Positions 54,735 through 64,000 of a DNA stretch of 64,000 bases are shown here, in pieces; position 1 is the first letter of the stretch; the number at the start of each line of letters is the position of its first letter. A model generated the notes under the pieces. The model saw only the letters and a list, made by a program, of their open reading frames with translations. It did no database searches and had not been told where the DNA came from. This DNA is from Dichetophora obliterata (lineage: Eukaryota; Arthropoda; Insecta; Diptera; Sciomyzidae). The position numbers and the translations under genes are program-made. The stretch is taken from contig OY986436.1 in NCBI GenBank assembly GCA_963920525.1, positions 10,805,001-10,869,000 on the forward strand, in the 5' to 3' direction.

Positions 54735-57626
54735 TCAACGACGGTACTGCAGGTAATCTATAATTTTATGTTTGATTGAGTCCATGGATTCACTTAAGGA
54801 TATAACATCAGATACAAAATTAAAATCACCGCAAGCGCTTCTAAGAGGTTCATTTTGCAAATAATTAGTTCTACAAAAGTTCATGTGGAGTAACTCAAAA
54901 GATCTTCTAGGACGAAGAGGAATATTAAAATATATTTTACTCAATAAATATGGACTGTTTACATAGCCATGTAAAAGTTTTATAATCCAACAAGCATTTA
55001 TCATAATTCTCCGATTTTTTAAAGACGGAAGATTTAAGAGTTGTAACCGATATTCATAAGGTGGTAAGTGAAAATCAGTATTACAATAAAGATAGCTTAA
55101 GCAAAACAAAAGAAATTGTTTCTGCACTGATTCAATGTCGTCTATGTAACAACCGTATCTTGGGCACCAAACAACTGAAGCGTATTCTAAGATAGGCCGC
55201 ACTAGGGAAGTGAATAAGGTTTTCGTTATGAAAGGATCATTAAACTCTTTTGCCCAACGTTTAATAAATCCTAAAGTACTATTTGCTCTATTTATTATTT
55301 TATTTACATGAATATTAAAGCGTAGTTTAGGATCCATTGTAACTCCAAGATCATTGAAGCTATCTAAGGACTCCAATGGATAACCACAAATTTTGAAGGT
55401 ACATTTAATTGGTGGTTTGCGCGAGAAAGACATATGCTTGCATTTCTTCATGTTGAGGTTCATACGGTTCGTTTTGCACCAGTTATGAAGATGATCTATG
55501 TCGGCTTGCAAAAATACAGCGTCATTATCATTTTTAAAAGAAAGGAAGAGTTTGACGTCGTCAGCAAACATTAAGATGCTGGAATGCATTATGACAGATG
55601 GCAAATCGTTTATAAAAAGTAGAAACAGAAGAGGCCCAAGATGACTTCCTTGAGGTACTCCTGAAGTAACAGGAAACTCGTGTGATTTCTTGAGCTTAAA
55701 AAGAACAGATTGTGTTCTATTGCTTAAGTAAGATTCAATCCACTTTACCAACGGTATAGGAAATCCAACAAGATGTAATTTTAAGATCAGTAGTTTGTGA
55801 TTTACAACGTCAAAAGCTTTGCTAAAATCCGTGTAAATGACATCAGTCTGCGTGCCTTTTCCAAAGTTTTCTATAGTTTTTGATGTAAATTCGAGAAGGT
55901 TAGTAACAGTGGATTTTCCAGAAAGGAATCCATGTTGGAAAGGAGACATTAAAGATTTAACGCTATGCGATAGTCGTGATGTAACAATTGCCTCTAAAAG
56001 TTTAGGCAAAGCGCTCAATTTTGCGATGCCACGGTAGTTATCAATTAAAGACCTATTTCCGGATTTATGCAGCGGAATGATAAATGAATGCTTCCAGGCT
56101 GCAGGAAAATAGCAGGATTTTAATGATGAAGTAAATAGTAAAGAGATTGGAGTTACTAATTCTTCACAGCAGTATTTTAATATACACGAAGGTATGTTAT
56201 CAGGACCACTTTTATATGATGTTTTAATATTTTTTAAAAATGATAAGACTGTGTTTGTGTCAATTATTGGGAAATATATATCCCCAGATTGAATATTGAA
56301 AGGATAACTTAAATAATCATAGGACGATGATGAATAAGTCGACTTGAAAAAGTCAGCAAAAAGATTGCAAATACTATTATCATTATCAGACTCAACCGAA
56401 TTATACTTCATAAAAGAAGGATAGGAATCAATCTTGCGTTTTGTGTTAACAAAGTTCCAGAAGGATTTAGCATCAGATTTGATGTTTAATTTTACTTTTG
56501 TTAAGTAGGTATTATAGGATTGTTTGCATAACTGTTGATAACTGTATTTAATCGAGGTATAGCATCCAAAATCACATATGTTATGTGTTTTTTGATATTT
56601 TTTATAGTATTTAGATTTCAAATTCCTCATTTTTCTTAATTCATTTGTATACCATACCGGACCCGATGTCAAGGAGGCTTTCCTTTGCGGAACAGCTTTA
56701 AGAAAACAATCATTGAGCGTTCTATTAAACGCATATACCGCATCATCAAGACTCTGAGAAGATAAACTATTTGTATTAATATTTAGAATAGAATTCCAGT
56801 TTATATTAGACAAGTTATTCTTCAAAATCACGTAGTTTGTTTTTTTAAAGTTAAACTCAATAGGTGGTTGAGAATCAGAATACTGCGCAGATGGTTTTGG
56901 AAAATTTAAAATAATTTCTAATGTTGGATGATGAGAATCTTCGGGTGTAACCAGAGGATCTGATTTAGACACAGAAGCGATATTGCTGTCATCAAAAAAC
57001 ACCAGATCAAGCAAACGATTATTTTTGTTAAAAATGCAGTTAAGTTGGAATAGCCCTTGGATTGAGAGCTCGTTTAAAAAGTAATTATCGGATGAACTTT
57101 CAGACGAAGGTAAAAATATTTCAGGAATTTCAGAACAGCAGTTCCAAGAAACGTTTGGCAGGTTAAAATCTCCAGTTATTAAAATATGATCATTTGATTG
57201 CAGTTTTGAGCAAACTTTACTAATAGAAGCCAAATGTTTGCTATAAACTCCTAAGGTAGAAAGGGGAGGAATATATGAGCATGTAATAAAAAGGCTCAAG
57301 GAACCAAACTTAACATGAACACAACAGAATTCAATGTCCAAGGATTCTGGAATTAATAACTCTTCAGAGAAATGTGTCGCTTTGACTGCAATCAACACAC
57401 CCCCACCTTTAGAGCAAATACCAGGAATGGAGTTTCTATCTTTGCGGTATATGTTAAATTTGTTGCACAGAATTTCAGTATTTAGAGTGTTAGGTTTCAG
57501 CCAAGTCTCACTAAAAGCTATTATATTAAAGTGAAGGTTGTGACTCAAAATTAATAAATTATTTAGTTTTGTGTTAATGCCACGAACGTTTTGGTAAAGG
57601 ATAAGGAACTGAAAGCAACAATCTAG
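54735..57626 (-). CDS. LINE ORF2: endonuclease and reverse transcriptase, no AUG start
   Basis: The frame is open for 963 codons from 57626 and its product nicks target DNA and copies element RNA in place. The first residues LILYQNVRGINTKLNNLL are the expected start of the endonuclease, which continues with AFSETWL and ITGDFNLPNVSW. The reverse transcriptase follows with SGPDNIPSCILKYC, IIPLHKSGN, DNYRGIAKLS, TDFSKAFDVVNHKL, SGVPQGSHLGPLLFLLFIND and MFADDVKLF (the catalytic Asp pair near residues 688-689 of this frame). There is no RNase H, and no stop or frameshift inside. No ATG precedes the endonuclease in this frame; the first Met is about 330 codons in. It therefore most likely depends on frameshifting from ORF1. 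Confidence 0.9.
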   Translation of the reverse strand, partial: LDCCFQFLILYQNVRGINTKLNNLLILSHNLHFNIIAFSETWLKPNTLNTEILCNKFNIYRKDRNSIPGICSKGGGVLIAVKATHFSEELLIPESLDIEFCCVHVKFGSLSLFITCSYIPPLSTLGVYSKHLASISKVCSKLQSNDHILITGDFNLPNVSWNCCSEIPEIFLPSSESSSDNYFLNELSIQGLFQLNCIFNKNNRLLDLVFFDDSNIASVSKSDPLVTPEDSHHPTLEIILNFPKPSAQYSDSQPPIEFNFKKTNYVILKNNLSNINWNSILNINTNSLSSQSLDDAVYAFNRTLNDCFLKAVPQRKASLTSGPVWYTNELRKMRNLKSKYYKKYQKTHNICDFGCYTSIKYSYQQLCKQSYNTYLTKVKLNIKSDAKSFWNFVNTKRKIDSYPSFMKYNSVESDNDNSICNLFADFFKSTYSSSSYDYLSYPFNIQSGDIYFPIIDTNTVLSFLKNIKTSYKSGPDNIPSCILKYCCEELVTPISLLFTSSLKSCYFPAAWKHSFIIPLHKSGNRSLIDNYRGIAKLSALPKLLEAIVTSRLSHSVKSLMSPFQHGFLSGKSTVTNLLEFTSKTIENFGKGTQTDVIYTDFSKAFDVVNHKLLILKLHLVGFPIPLVKWIESYLSNRTQSVLFKLKKSHEFPVTSGVPQGSHLGPLLFLLFINDLPSVIMHSSILMFADDVKLFLSFKNDNDAVFLQADIDHLHNWCKTNRMNLNMKKCKHMSFSRKPPIKCTFKICGYPLESLDSFNDLGVTMDPKLRFNIHVNKIINRANSTLGFIKRWAKEFNDPFITKTLFTSLVRPILEYASVVWCPRYGCYIDDIESVQKQFLLFCLSYLYCNTDFHLPPYEYRLQLLNLPSLKNRRIMINACWIIKLLHGYVNSPYLLSKIYFNIPLRPRRSFELLHMNFCRTNYLQNEPLRSACGDFNFVSDVISLSESMDSIKHKIIDYLQYRR

Positions 57627-58672
57627 TTTTTTTGATTCTTGTTAAAAACCGAAAAAGTAGCCAAGGAAGTTGTAGGCCGAGGTCTAGAAATAAATTCATG
57701 CACCATCGTATTGTCAGGCCAAAACTTTTGATCCAATACCTTGTGAAAAAGATCACCAGGCAAAGATATTTTAAAAGAGGACGTAATTCGCTCGTATGAA
57801 AAATTGAATTTGTAAACAGAGATATTTTTATTTACAACATTCAGCTTAGAGTTTATATAGAATAACACGTCTTCACCGGATGTATCAGCTGCAAAACGAG
57901 AAACAAATATAGATTTTGCAGGCTCAATAATCACAAGTTCTTTATGAACAGGGGCTTTGATACTGCTGTTCGATACTTGTGTCGGTATCGGTCCTGTAGA
58001 AACCGGAGTAATCTGAGAAGGTGCAGGGACCACATTTGAGGAAATACAAGTTTCAGCGTAAGTTTTTTTTGTGGCAGAAACGCGAGGAGAATCAGCATTT
58101 TCCTCTATGATTGGTATTGCTTCAACAGAAAGAGAAATCTGATCAGCTGACGCAGCGACCTTAGTTGGTGCGATATTATCAGTCATTTGATCAGTATTGA
58201 CAGCACCAATTGATTGATCTTCAATCTGTATGTTCACATTAGGGAAAACAGTTAAAGTAGAAGGTAGAACAGTATTATTATTGGGTGACGGCATGGCTAT
58301 ATCAGTAGTTTTAGCTGAACTACGAAGATTTTTGTTTGAACGTTTACGTTTTGGAGAATTGTAAGCTTCCTCCATAATTTTAAACTTTTTAAACAAATCT
58401 TCGTATTCACTCAGTCTATCTTGTGCTACCTTTAGATCCTTAGCCACCTCCAAAAAACCTTTCCGAGATTGTCTAATAAGTTTAAAGATCTCAACGTTTG
58501 TAAACCTGCAATCTTCACATGACCAACGAAGTCCCTTACTTTCGTTGAGTGCATCGAAGATCCTCGCAGTCAACGCTGCACATTTGATGTGAAAAAATGA
58601 ATCACACAACCAGCAAGTAACCAGCCGGTCTGATTCACCCTTTACAGCGCAGTTTCGGAAATTGCAGATCAT
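57623..58672 (-). CDS. LINE ORF1 protein with PHD-like zinc finger
   Basis: This 349-residue protein probably binds element RNA or target chromatin in the retrotransposition particle. The start ATG is at 58672. Residues 3-55 carry a Cys4-His-Cys3 finger: C3, C8, C20, C23, H28, C31, C52 and C55, with WSCEDC closing it. This is followed by a charged segment of about 60 residues (FLEVAKDLKVAQDRLSEYED) that could be a coiled coil. A basic patch KRKRSNKNLR comes next, then a Ser/Thr/Pro-rich middle. The C-terminal domain (about 245-345) contains SIFVSRFAADTSGEDVLFYI, like the folded domain of other LINE ORF1 proteins. The frame is intact. It ends CAA AAA AAC TAG, where ORF2 joins in the -1 frame. 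Confidence 0.85.
   Translation of the reverse strand: MICNFRNCAVKGESDRLVTCWLCDSFFHIKCAALTARIFDALNESKGLRWSCEDCRFTNVEIFKLIRQSRKGFLEVAKDLKVAQDRLSEYEDLFKKFKIMEEAYNSPKRKRSNKNLRSSAKTTDIAMPSPNNNTVLPSTLTVFPNVNIQIEDQSIGAVNTDQMTDNIAPTKVAASADQISLSVEAIPIIEENADSPRVSATKKTYAETCISSNVVPAPSQITPVSTGPIPTQVSNSSIKAPVHKELVIIEPAKSIFVSRFAADTSGEDVLFYINSKLNVVNKNISVYKFNFSYERITSSFKISLPGDLFHKVLDQKFWPDNTMVHEFISRPRPTTSLATFSVFNKNQKN
57626..57632 (-). promoter_or_regulatory. Candidate -1 ribosomal frameshift site A AAA AAC
   Basis: In the ORF1 frame the codons read CAA AAA AAC TAG, so the canonical slippery heptamer A AAA AAC sits immediately before the ORF1 stop. A one-base backward slip continues with CTA GAT TGT and enters the endonuclease frame without a stop. 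I see no strong stem-loop within the next 40 bases, which is the weak point. Confidence 0.6.
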
Positions 58673-58920
58673 TTTCAGTTTAATAGTAAGTTTTGCAATA
58701 TAGATGAAAGTAAAAGGAGAAAAATGAACTTAAATGCTTTTAGTGAAAAACAGTTTATTTTGTTTAAAGACACTGTACTGTAGAAACTTTGCAGCCCTGA
58801 TTTTATAGAACCAACGAATTGAAAAGTTTTATAAGCACTAGAGTTTTTGCAGTAGCGTGAAAACAGCTGTAAAAGTAAATACAATAATTTGCTCTATAGA
58901 AACCTGTTTGCGCTAAAAAC

Positions 58921-59590
58921 AAAACAGGAAGAAGGAAAGAAGCAAATTCTAAACAAATATACATATATATATATATATATATTTATATTGAAAATTAAAT
59001 TAAATATCAAGTATTTTAAAAGGATGTAATCCACGTTATCACGCTTCCAGATGTATGAGCACGCCGATCAAAGCTGTTAATTTCTATTTATTTATATTAA
59101 TTTTGAACGTTTGGTTAAAGATATCTTTAAAAGTAAGAGCTCGCAAAAACACGTCTAAACGGTAAGAAAGCTTTAGCTCCCTTCAATAAGCCACATAATC
59201 AAAAAAATCAATTTTCTAGGCTCAATACATTACTCAATTCATTACTAACAACCACTTAAGAGATTTTGGCTATTTCTCATTAAATTTTCTATACTATTGG
59301 TAAAATTTTTCGTGTTCTGTTCAATTCCATTTCTTCATAAAAAAATACATTTTTTCAAAATATTTCTTATGTGGCTTATCATGTTCTTGCATTTTTACGC
59401 ATTTTTAGCCATGTCAACCCCAGAAAAGTCAGCCAAAATGGATTTTGATGAGCTTGTTTCCTCGTTTGTCTAGGTATTAGACATTCTTCATATAGCTGGA
59501 CTTGTTCGTGAGACGCTCCAACTAGCCTTGACACCAAAAATCATACAGCCCTAACATGAATATTTTTTCACGCCAAATCGCAAAAATTGA
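58921..59590. repeat. TA tract and second half of repeat X
   Basis: A TA run lies at about 58963-58981. From about 59175 (ATAAGCCACATAATC) to 59390, phrases GGCTCAATACATTACTC, AACAACCACTTAAGAGATTT and CCATTTCTTCATAAAAAAAT continue repeat X, as at 34210-34400. Confidence 0.6.
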
Positions 59591-59800
59591 TAAACCGTCA
59601 ATGAACAAATTTGCATTAAAAATTTCCAAAATGTTCTTGAGCTTTATCTTAAAAATGCAAACTCTCTTTTCCGATTCCGCGTAAAAATTATTCATGATAT
59701 GGCTGATTAAATCGGGCTTCAGAGCAACAGGAATTTGTCCATACGACCCAGATATCTTTCAATATCATAAACTAGTTGAAACTAGGCACTTTTCTGCCAC
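59590..59800 (+). pseudogene. Half of a CAGCCCAATT foldback and a possible pogo-like relic
   Basis: 59590-59690 matches half of the foldback seen at 24085-24200 (GAACAAATTTGCATTAAAAA, GAGCTTTATCTTAAAAATG). From 59697 the plus strand encodes WLIKSGFRATGICPYDPDIF. This resembles the conserved C-terminal word of pogo/Tigger-type DDE transposases (GFRxTGIxPFNxDxF). Only about 25 residues are recognisable. Confidence 0.45.
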
Positions 59801-59929
59801 GCCCCGTTTCCGAATGCCCATCAAATATAATTTTGCTTGTGTAAATTGTGGTCGAATACTTAAAAATTTGTTAAAACTTGAAAAATTCTGACGGAACCAG
59901 CATTTAAATCTATTGTTATTGCATTTTCA

Positions 59930-60600
59930 TATTTTTTTCGGGAATTTTTTTAGGTATTCTTCTTGTTTGGCCGGAGACCAGTTCAAATTGGTGTGAATCA
60001 TCAAAACCGGTCCAACCGTTCTTGAGCTATAAGCGGAGTAACTTATGCCACTTTGTTTATATATATAGATTTAAACTGTATAGAAGTTGTCACGTCCCTT
60101 TGTCCAACACCCGTTAAATATTATCTGTCAAACGGCACTTGTAAATTGTGGTCGAACAACGAATTCCGGGGCTGTGCAACCTATAATTCCAAAGCTATTC
60201 GATATCGCAAATTTGGGTTGTATGGGCGGTGACACGCCCCCTTGTACAACGCCCAAAAACTATATCAGTAAAACGGCATGTTTTAGTTGAGGGCGAATAC
60301 TGCATGTCGATATCGCATGTTTGGGTTGTGTGGTAAGTGCCACGCCCCCTTTTACAAAATATTATCAGTCAAACGGCACTTGTAAATTGTGGTCGAATAA
60401 CAAATTCCAAGGCTGTGCAACCTGTAACACCAAAGCTATTCGATATCGCAAATATGGGTTGTGTGGGGTGTGTCACGCCCCCTTGTCCAACACCCACAAA
60501 ATATTATCAGTCAAACAGCACTTGTAAATTGTGGTCGAATACTGAATTCCGAGGCAGTGCGACCTGTTATTCTAAAGCTATAGCGATTTTATATGAGAAA
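59930..60600 (+). repeat. CTAGCTGA-family 3' end and 140-bp tandem units, copy E
   Basis: A family 3' end (CCAACCGTTCTTGAGCTATA, then TTTATATATATAGAT at 60056-60070) is followed by tandem units. The phrase CTATTCGATATCGCAAAT, or a variant, lies at 60195, about 60303, 60436 and 60578. Units carry CGGCACTTGTAAATTGTGG and GTGACACGCCCCCTTGT. They match copy D at 22413-23161. Confidence 0.78.
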
Positions 60601-60764
60601 TCGTATGGGCGAAGGAGATCCACTATTTTTGCAATATCTCGAGTATCACTCGTCCGATATTGTACAAATAAGTTTAAATCCCGCACCACGACTGGCCGAA
60701 CACACTCCAAAAATTAAAATTTGGTTTACGCACACCGGGCCACACAAATTCCATATATTTTATA

Positions 60765-60969
60765 TGAGGTCTGGCCAGACCTCAAACTGTTGCTTCCACG
60801 AAACGACATAAAAAGAAAAATTAATCAATATTAAAACAATTATTTTGGATTTTTCGTTGTTTCATTGTGTTCTTCTCGTCGAGCCCGACAAACTCGTGCA
60901 ACTATTCCGCTCTCCACTGTTATAAAAAAATGGCATACATTCAAAAAGTCGAAAGGTCTGGCCAGACCT
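60765..60969. repeat. Two copies of the palindrome AGGTCTGGCCAGACCT
   Basis: A perfect palindrome occurs at 60765-60784 (20 bp, starting TGAGGTCTGG) and at 60954-60969 (16 bp). The flanks CAAACTG and CATACTG are also alike. The 170 bp between are not repeated elsewhere in the window. Confidence 0.75.
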
Positions 60970-61075
60970 CATACTGAATTTGGGATTTAAGGTTTTCAAA
61001 TAAAAACTATGCGAGTTGTTATAAATAAAAAAATGGCCCAAAATGAAAAAATGAAATCGTAAAATCAACCATTGG

Positions 61076-62660
61076 TTTTTTTTTTAAATTAGATTTTTCT
61101 TTACTCGCACATTATTTTAAAGACTGTTTACAAAATTGTTTTAACAATTATAAAATTATGTTCAGTTTTTTAATTGTATATTTTTGCTCAGAATTTTTCT
61201 TTGCTGTAATGAACTTTTTTATTTTGAATTAAATAGCGAATTTTGGTTGCTAAGGGAATATAAAAAAAAATGACCCAAAATATTTCTCCAAAAAAATTTA
61301 TTTTATCATTTTTGTAAACTTTTTCAAAAACAATTTTTTTTTATATAGAGTATTTGCTTTTGAATATCTTATTTGAATTATTTATGTTATTTCTTATTTT
61401 GAACCCCGAAAATAATAAATTGGCTACAGACCTGGCTTTCATTACTAAACAAAATTACTTAGACAAGTTTTACCGAATATATGAGCTTCATATTTGTAAG
61501 TAGAGTTTATCAAATGCTTGTCACAAGGTATGCAATGGAATAATAGTCATTTAGAGTTCATTATTAAATATCATACACGCCCAAATCAATTTGTTTACCA
61601 AAAAAAACTTTGTATTTAAATAAACAAATTTAATGGAAATTGATATAAGATATTTAATAAATATAACCCTGTGCGCTTTTTTGTACCTTTTTTATCTGTA
61701 TTTGATAATTTAAACGTTTTTCACTTAATTTTGGTATAAGGAATCTCGTGGTGATATTTTTTTACCACTTTACCGAACATTTATAGAACTAATTTTTTTT
61801 TAAGATATATCAAAAATTACTCAAGATATGCATTCATTTTCATGTTGATAACTCTTGAACCATTAGAACTTTGATTTTTGTTTCTTGAGCAACGTTCCTT
61901 CTATAAATTTGGCCAACAACTTTGTTGAATAAATGAATATGAAAAAAATCGCTTCCAATGGGTCTTATTGAGTGTTTCTTACAAAAAGTCAAACGGAAAA
62001 ATTCGAACAACATTGCGTATGAGTAACATTATTTGCTTTGTAGCATTGAAAGCGGGCAAGCCATATGTCGCTTATTAAATGTTTAAAGACAATTTCAAAT
62101 GATTTTTCCTTATATATTTGTTCAACAAAGTTGTTGGCAAGAATAATAGAAAGAAGTTTGCTGAAAATCAAACTTAAAATCTAAATGGTTCAAGAGTTCT
62201 GCTGAAAAACGTTGAAATTATTTAATACATATTTTCGTGCCACACAGTGTAATTAATTATCTGACGTTTTCCATTTTTTGGGTGATTTTTCCTAATGTCA
62301 ATTTTTCCTTTAAAAAATTTAGATTTCTCTTTACTCGGAAATTATATTAAAGACTGTTCAGAAAATTTTGTAACATTTATAAAATTTTGTTCAGTTTTTT
62401 TGTTTACAATTTTTCTTTGCTTTTTTTGTTTGAAGAACTTATTCTTCAATGAGATTTATTTAATAATTTTGTAAATTTTTTCTTAAAAAAGTATTTCTTT
62501 GAATGTATAATACTTGCTTTTGAATAGCTTATGTGAATTATTTTTGTTATTCCTTTGCACTCAAAGGGGAAGGGAGCTTGGACCACGAAAATAACCCATT
62601 GCCTACGAACCTGGCTTTCATTATTATACAAGGTATGCAATAATTTAGCAGTCATTTAGA
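61076..62660. repeat. Direct repeat pair of about 350 bp, 1.24 kb apart
   Basis: Phrases TTAGATTTTTCTTTACTCG, AAAGACTGTT, TTATAAAATT(A/T)TGTTCAGTTTT and CCTGGCTTTCATTA occur in the same order at 61085-61445 and 62318-62625. Between them, 62005-62260 matches 24290-24560 (GCGTATGAGTAA, GAAAGCGGGC, AACAAAGTTGTTGG). The structure could be an old element with terminal direct repeats, but no gene survives. Confidence 0.6.
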
Positions 62661-64000
62661 GTTCATACAAGTCCAAGTCAATTTATTTGAAAAAAAAAAA
62701 ACATAAAAAACAAAAAATAAAAAACGATGTACATATTTAATTAAACAAATTTAATGGAAAATTACTATTGCTTCTCGTGTCTTGCTTAACGTTGGAGTGC
62801 ATTTTCATTATACATAATAGCAGATAAATATAATTTATAATCTGCCTTCTTTCTCAGAAAGCCTTCATATGAAAGCCTAAAATTATGCTACATACATTTT
62901 GATAGCTCTTCTCTCTAGTTCAATAACTGTTATAAATGACATTAAACGCTATTTAATAACATTAACTGCAAACAGTGAGTTGTTGCCGCCTGTGCCTAAA
63001 AGCATGCAACGGCAATAATTTAAAAGCTTTAAATCATTTCAGCTAGCATTATAAACCATTTAAAAAAAACAACTCCATTACAATTTTGCGTCGAATTGGC
63101 TTTTATTAAATAATATGTGTTTGGTTATAATTATTAGTGACTGCGCGCCCAAAAGTAGACTTATTTAATGCTGCTGCAATCAATTTAAAATTTTTTGCGG
63201 CTTTCAAAATTCATTTATTGAATAGCCGAGTGAAGTTGTTTTAGGGCCACTGAAGTAAATTTCAACATAAATAATAACAAAACAACATACGCATACCCGC
63301 GAGCACACACACATCCACTCTACCACCCACACATGTTGCTACTATTGCATGCACCATAAATCATAACGTTTACTTCTGGCTCTCAAGGGGGCGGATCAGA
63401 TCTGCGGAAGCACAGTTAAATTGCGGCAATTTAATTGAACTCGTAAATTAAAATCGTTCCAGTTTTAGGGTTAATTTTATGCAATGCTTTTAAATTGTGT
63501 TTTCAATATTAAGCTTCCGTTGTGTTGGATGAGCAGCTAATTAATTAACCGTTGCTAATGGCTTCTGTGTTAGTACATATTTGTTTGCGGGGGATCTTGA
63601 TAGTTGCAACATTCTTCTTTGGCAATGGTAGTGATTGATATTTAGCCGCGCATTTGCGGTTGATTACATTGTAATATTTTCGAGTATTGTCAGTTAATTG
63701 TCTGGAAAAAATGTGAATAATTTTGTCAGTGTAAATCAAAATTCATGCCTGAGCTGAGGAAATCGAATTTTTCAACTGATTGGTTACTAAATACATACAA
63801 GCCTCAAAATTCCATTAACAACTTTTATTAGATTTTATTTTGCAAAATTGTGAAACACATAATAAATATTTTAAAGCAAATCTGACCACAGCAGGATGCT
63901 TTTTTAAAGTTATAACAAAAAAAGTTAAACGCATGAAGAGAAGCATTGATTTCCACTTTGTTTTATTTATATTACAATTTTATGAAATGCCACATAATTC
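62661..64000. other. AT-rich, mostly unique DNA with one MITE arm relic
   Basis: At 62764-62822 the text ACTATTGCTTCTCGTGTCTT then GTTGGAGTGCATTTTCATTA is a diverged arm of the 140-bp foldback (37085-37144). The remainder shows no gene, RNA or repeat boundary. Confidence 0.5.

Larger units (their letters stand above)
53945..58920 (-). mobile_element. Nearly complete Jockey/CR1-type LINE
   Basis: Two long adjacent minus-strand frames (ORF1 with a PHD-like finger, ORF2 with endonuclease and reverse transcriptase) are followed by a 3' UTR of about 780 bp. The tail on the minus strand is (TAAA)n-like, at 53947-53971. There is no RNase H. PHD-containing ORF1 plus this type of RT fits CR1/Daphne-like members of the Jockey group. 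The 5' UTR limit is not sharp and I place it near 58920. Repeat family X flanks both sides (53921-53940 and 59175 on), marking X as the insertion target. Confidence 0.85.

Noticed and set aside
57334..57548. ORF2 of the large LINE starting at 57548
   Set aside because: That codon is TTG, and the conserved endonuclease start lies upstream in the same open frame, reaching the ORF1 stop.
61076..62660. LTR retrotransposon
   Set aside because: The direct repeats are diverged and lack TG...CA ends, primer-binding site and any gag-pol coding between them.

Overview
The window looks like non-coding chromosomal DNA of a higher (schizophoran) fly. It is very AT-rich and full of short homopolymers. It holds CAG/GTT-type microsatellites, a Mos1-like mariner, Jockey- and I/LOA-type LINEs, tRNA-derived SINE material and many short inverted-repeat elements nested in one another. 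I found no convincing host protein-coding exon, so it is probably a large intron or a gene-poor, repeat-rich interval. The species cannot be named from sequence alone. // Layout. 0-12 kb: an intact mauritiana-type mariner (3129-4414) with a 345-codon transposase; a decayed I/LOA-type LINE with RNase H (about 4577-7766, minus); a broken Tc1/mariner-superfamily relic (8226-9130); and a nearly intact DDD/E transposon of possible Sola type (9307-11848) with a 4-bp target duplication and one in-frame TGA. 12-38 kb: a mosaic of non-autonomous elements, several of which can be dated against each other. A CACAGTG-ended element is present empty (12207-13214) and filled (34776-37249). The filled copy carries two near-identical CCCTGCAG MITEs and a 140-bp foldback. 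A 2.36-kb element (17988-20347) carries a tandem tRNA-T-arm-like array, and a SINE (28458-28792) has a clear target duplication. // 39-51 kb is the most unusual part. About 12 kb are built from diverged 100-120 bp units, each centred on a palindrome close to TATCGCTTAAGCGATA. They form two different four-unit higher-order repeats and one simple array, and isolated copies also lie in otherwise unique DNA between the arrays. Inside the last array is the 3' remnant of a Penelope-like element that still carries a recognisable hammerhead ribozyme (49857-49901, minus). // 53.9-58.9 kb: a nearly complete Jockey/CR1-type LINE on the minus strand. Its ORF1 has a PHD-like finger. ORF2 (endonuclease and reverse transcriptase) has no usable AUG; it lies in the -1 frame directly behind the heptamer A AAA AAC, which abuts the ORF1 stop, so programmed -1 frameshifting is the simplest reading. 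59-64 kb: satellite-like 140-bp repeats, two copies of a GGTCTGGCCAGACC palindrome, a pogo-like relic and AT-rich unique DNA. // The genes do not form a pathway: each is a self-contained mobile element. The parts most worth following up are the palindrome domain, the A AAA AAC junction and the ribozyme.
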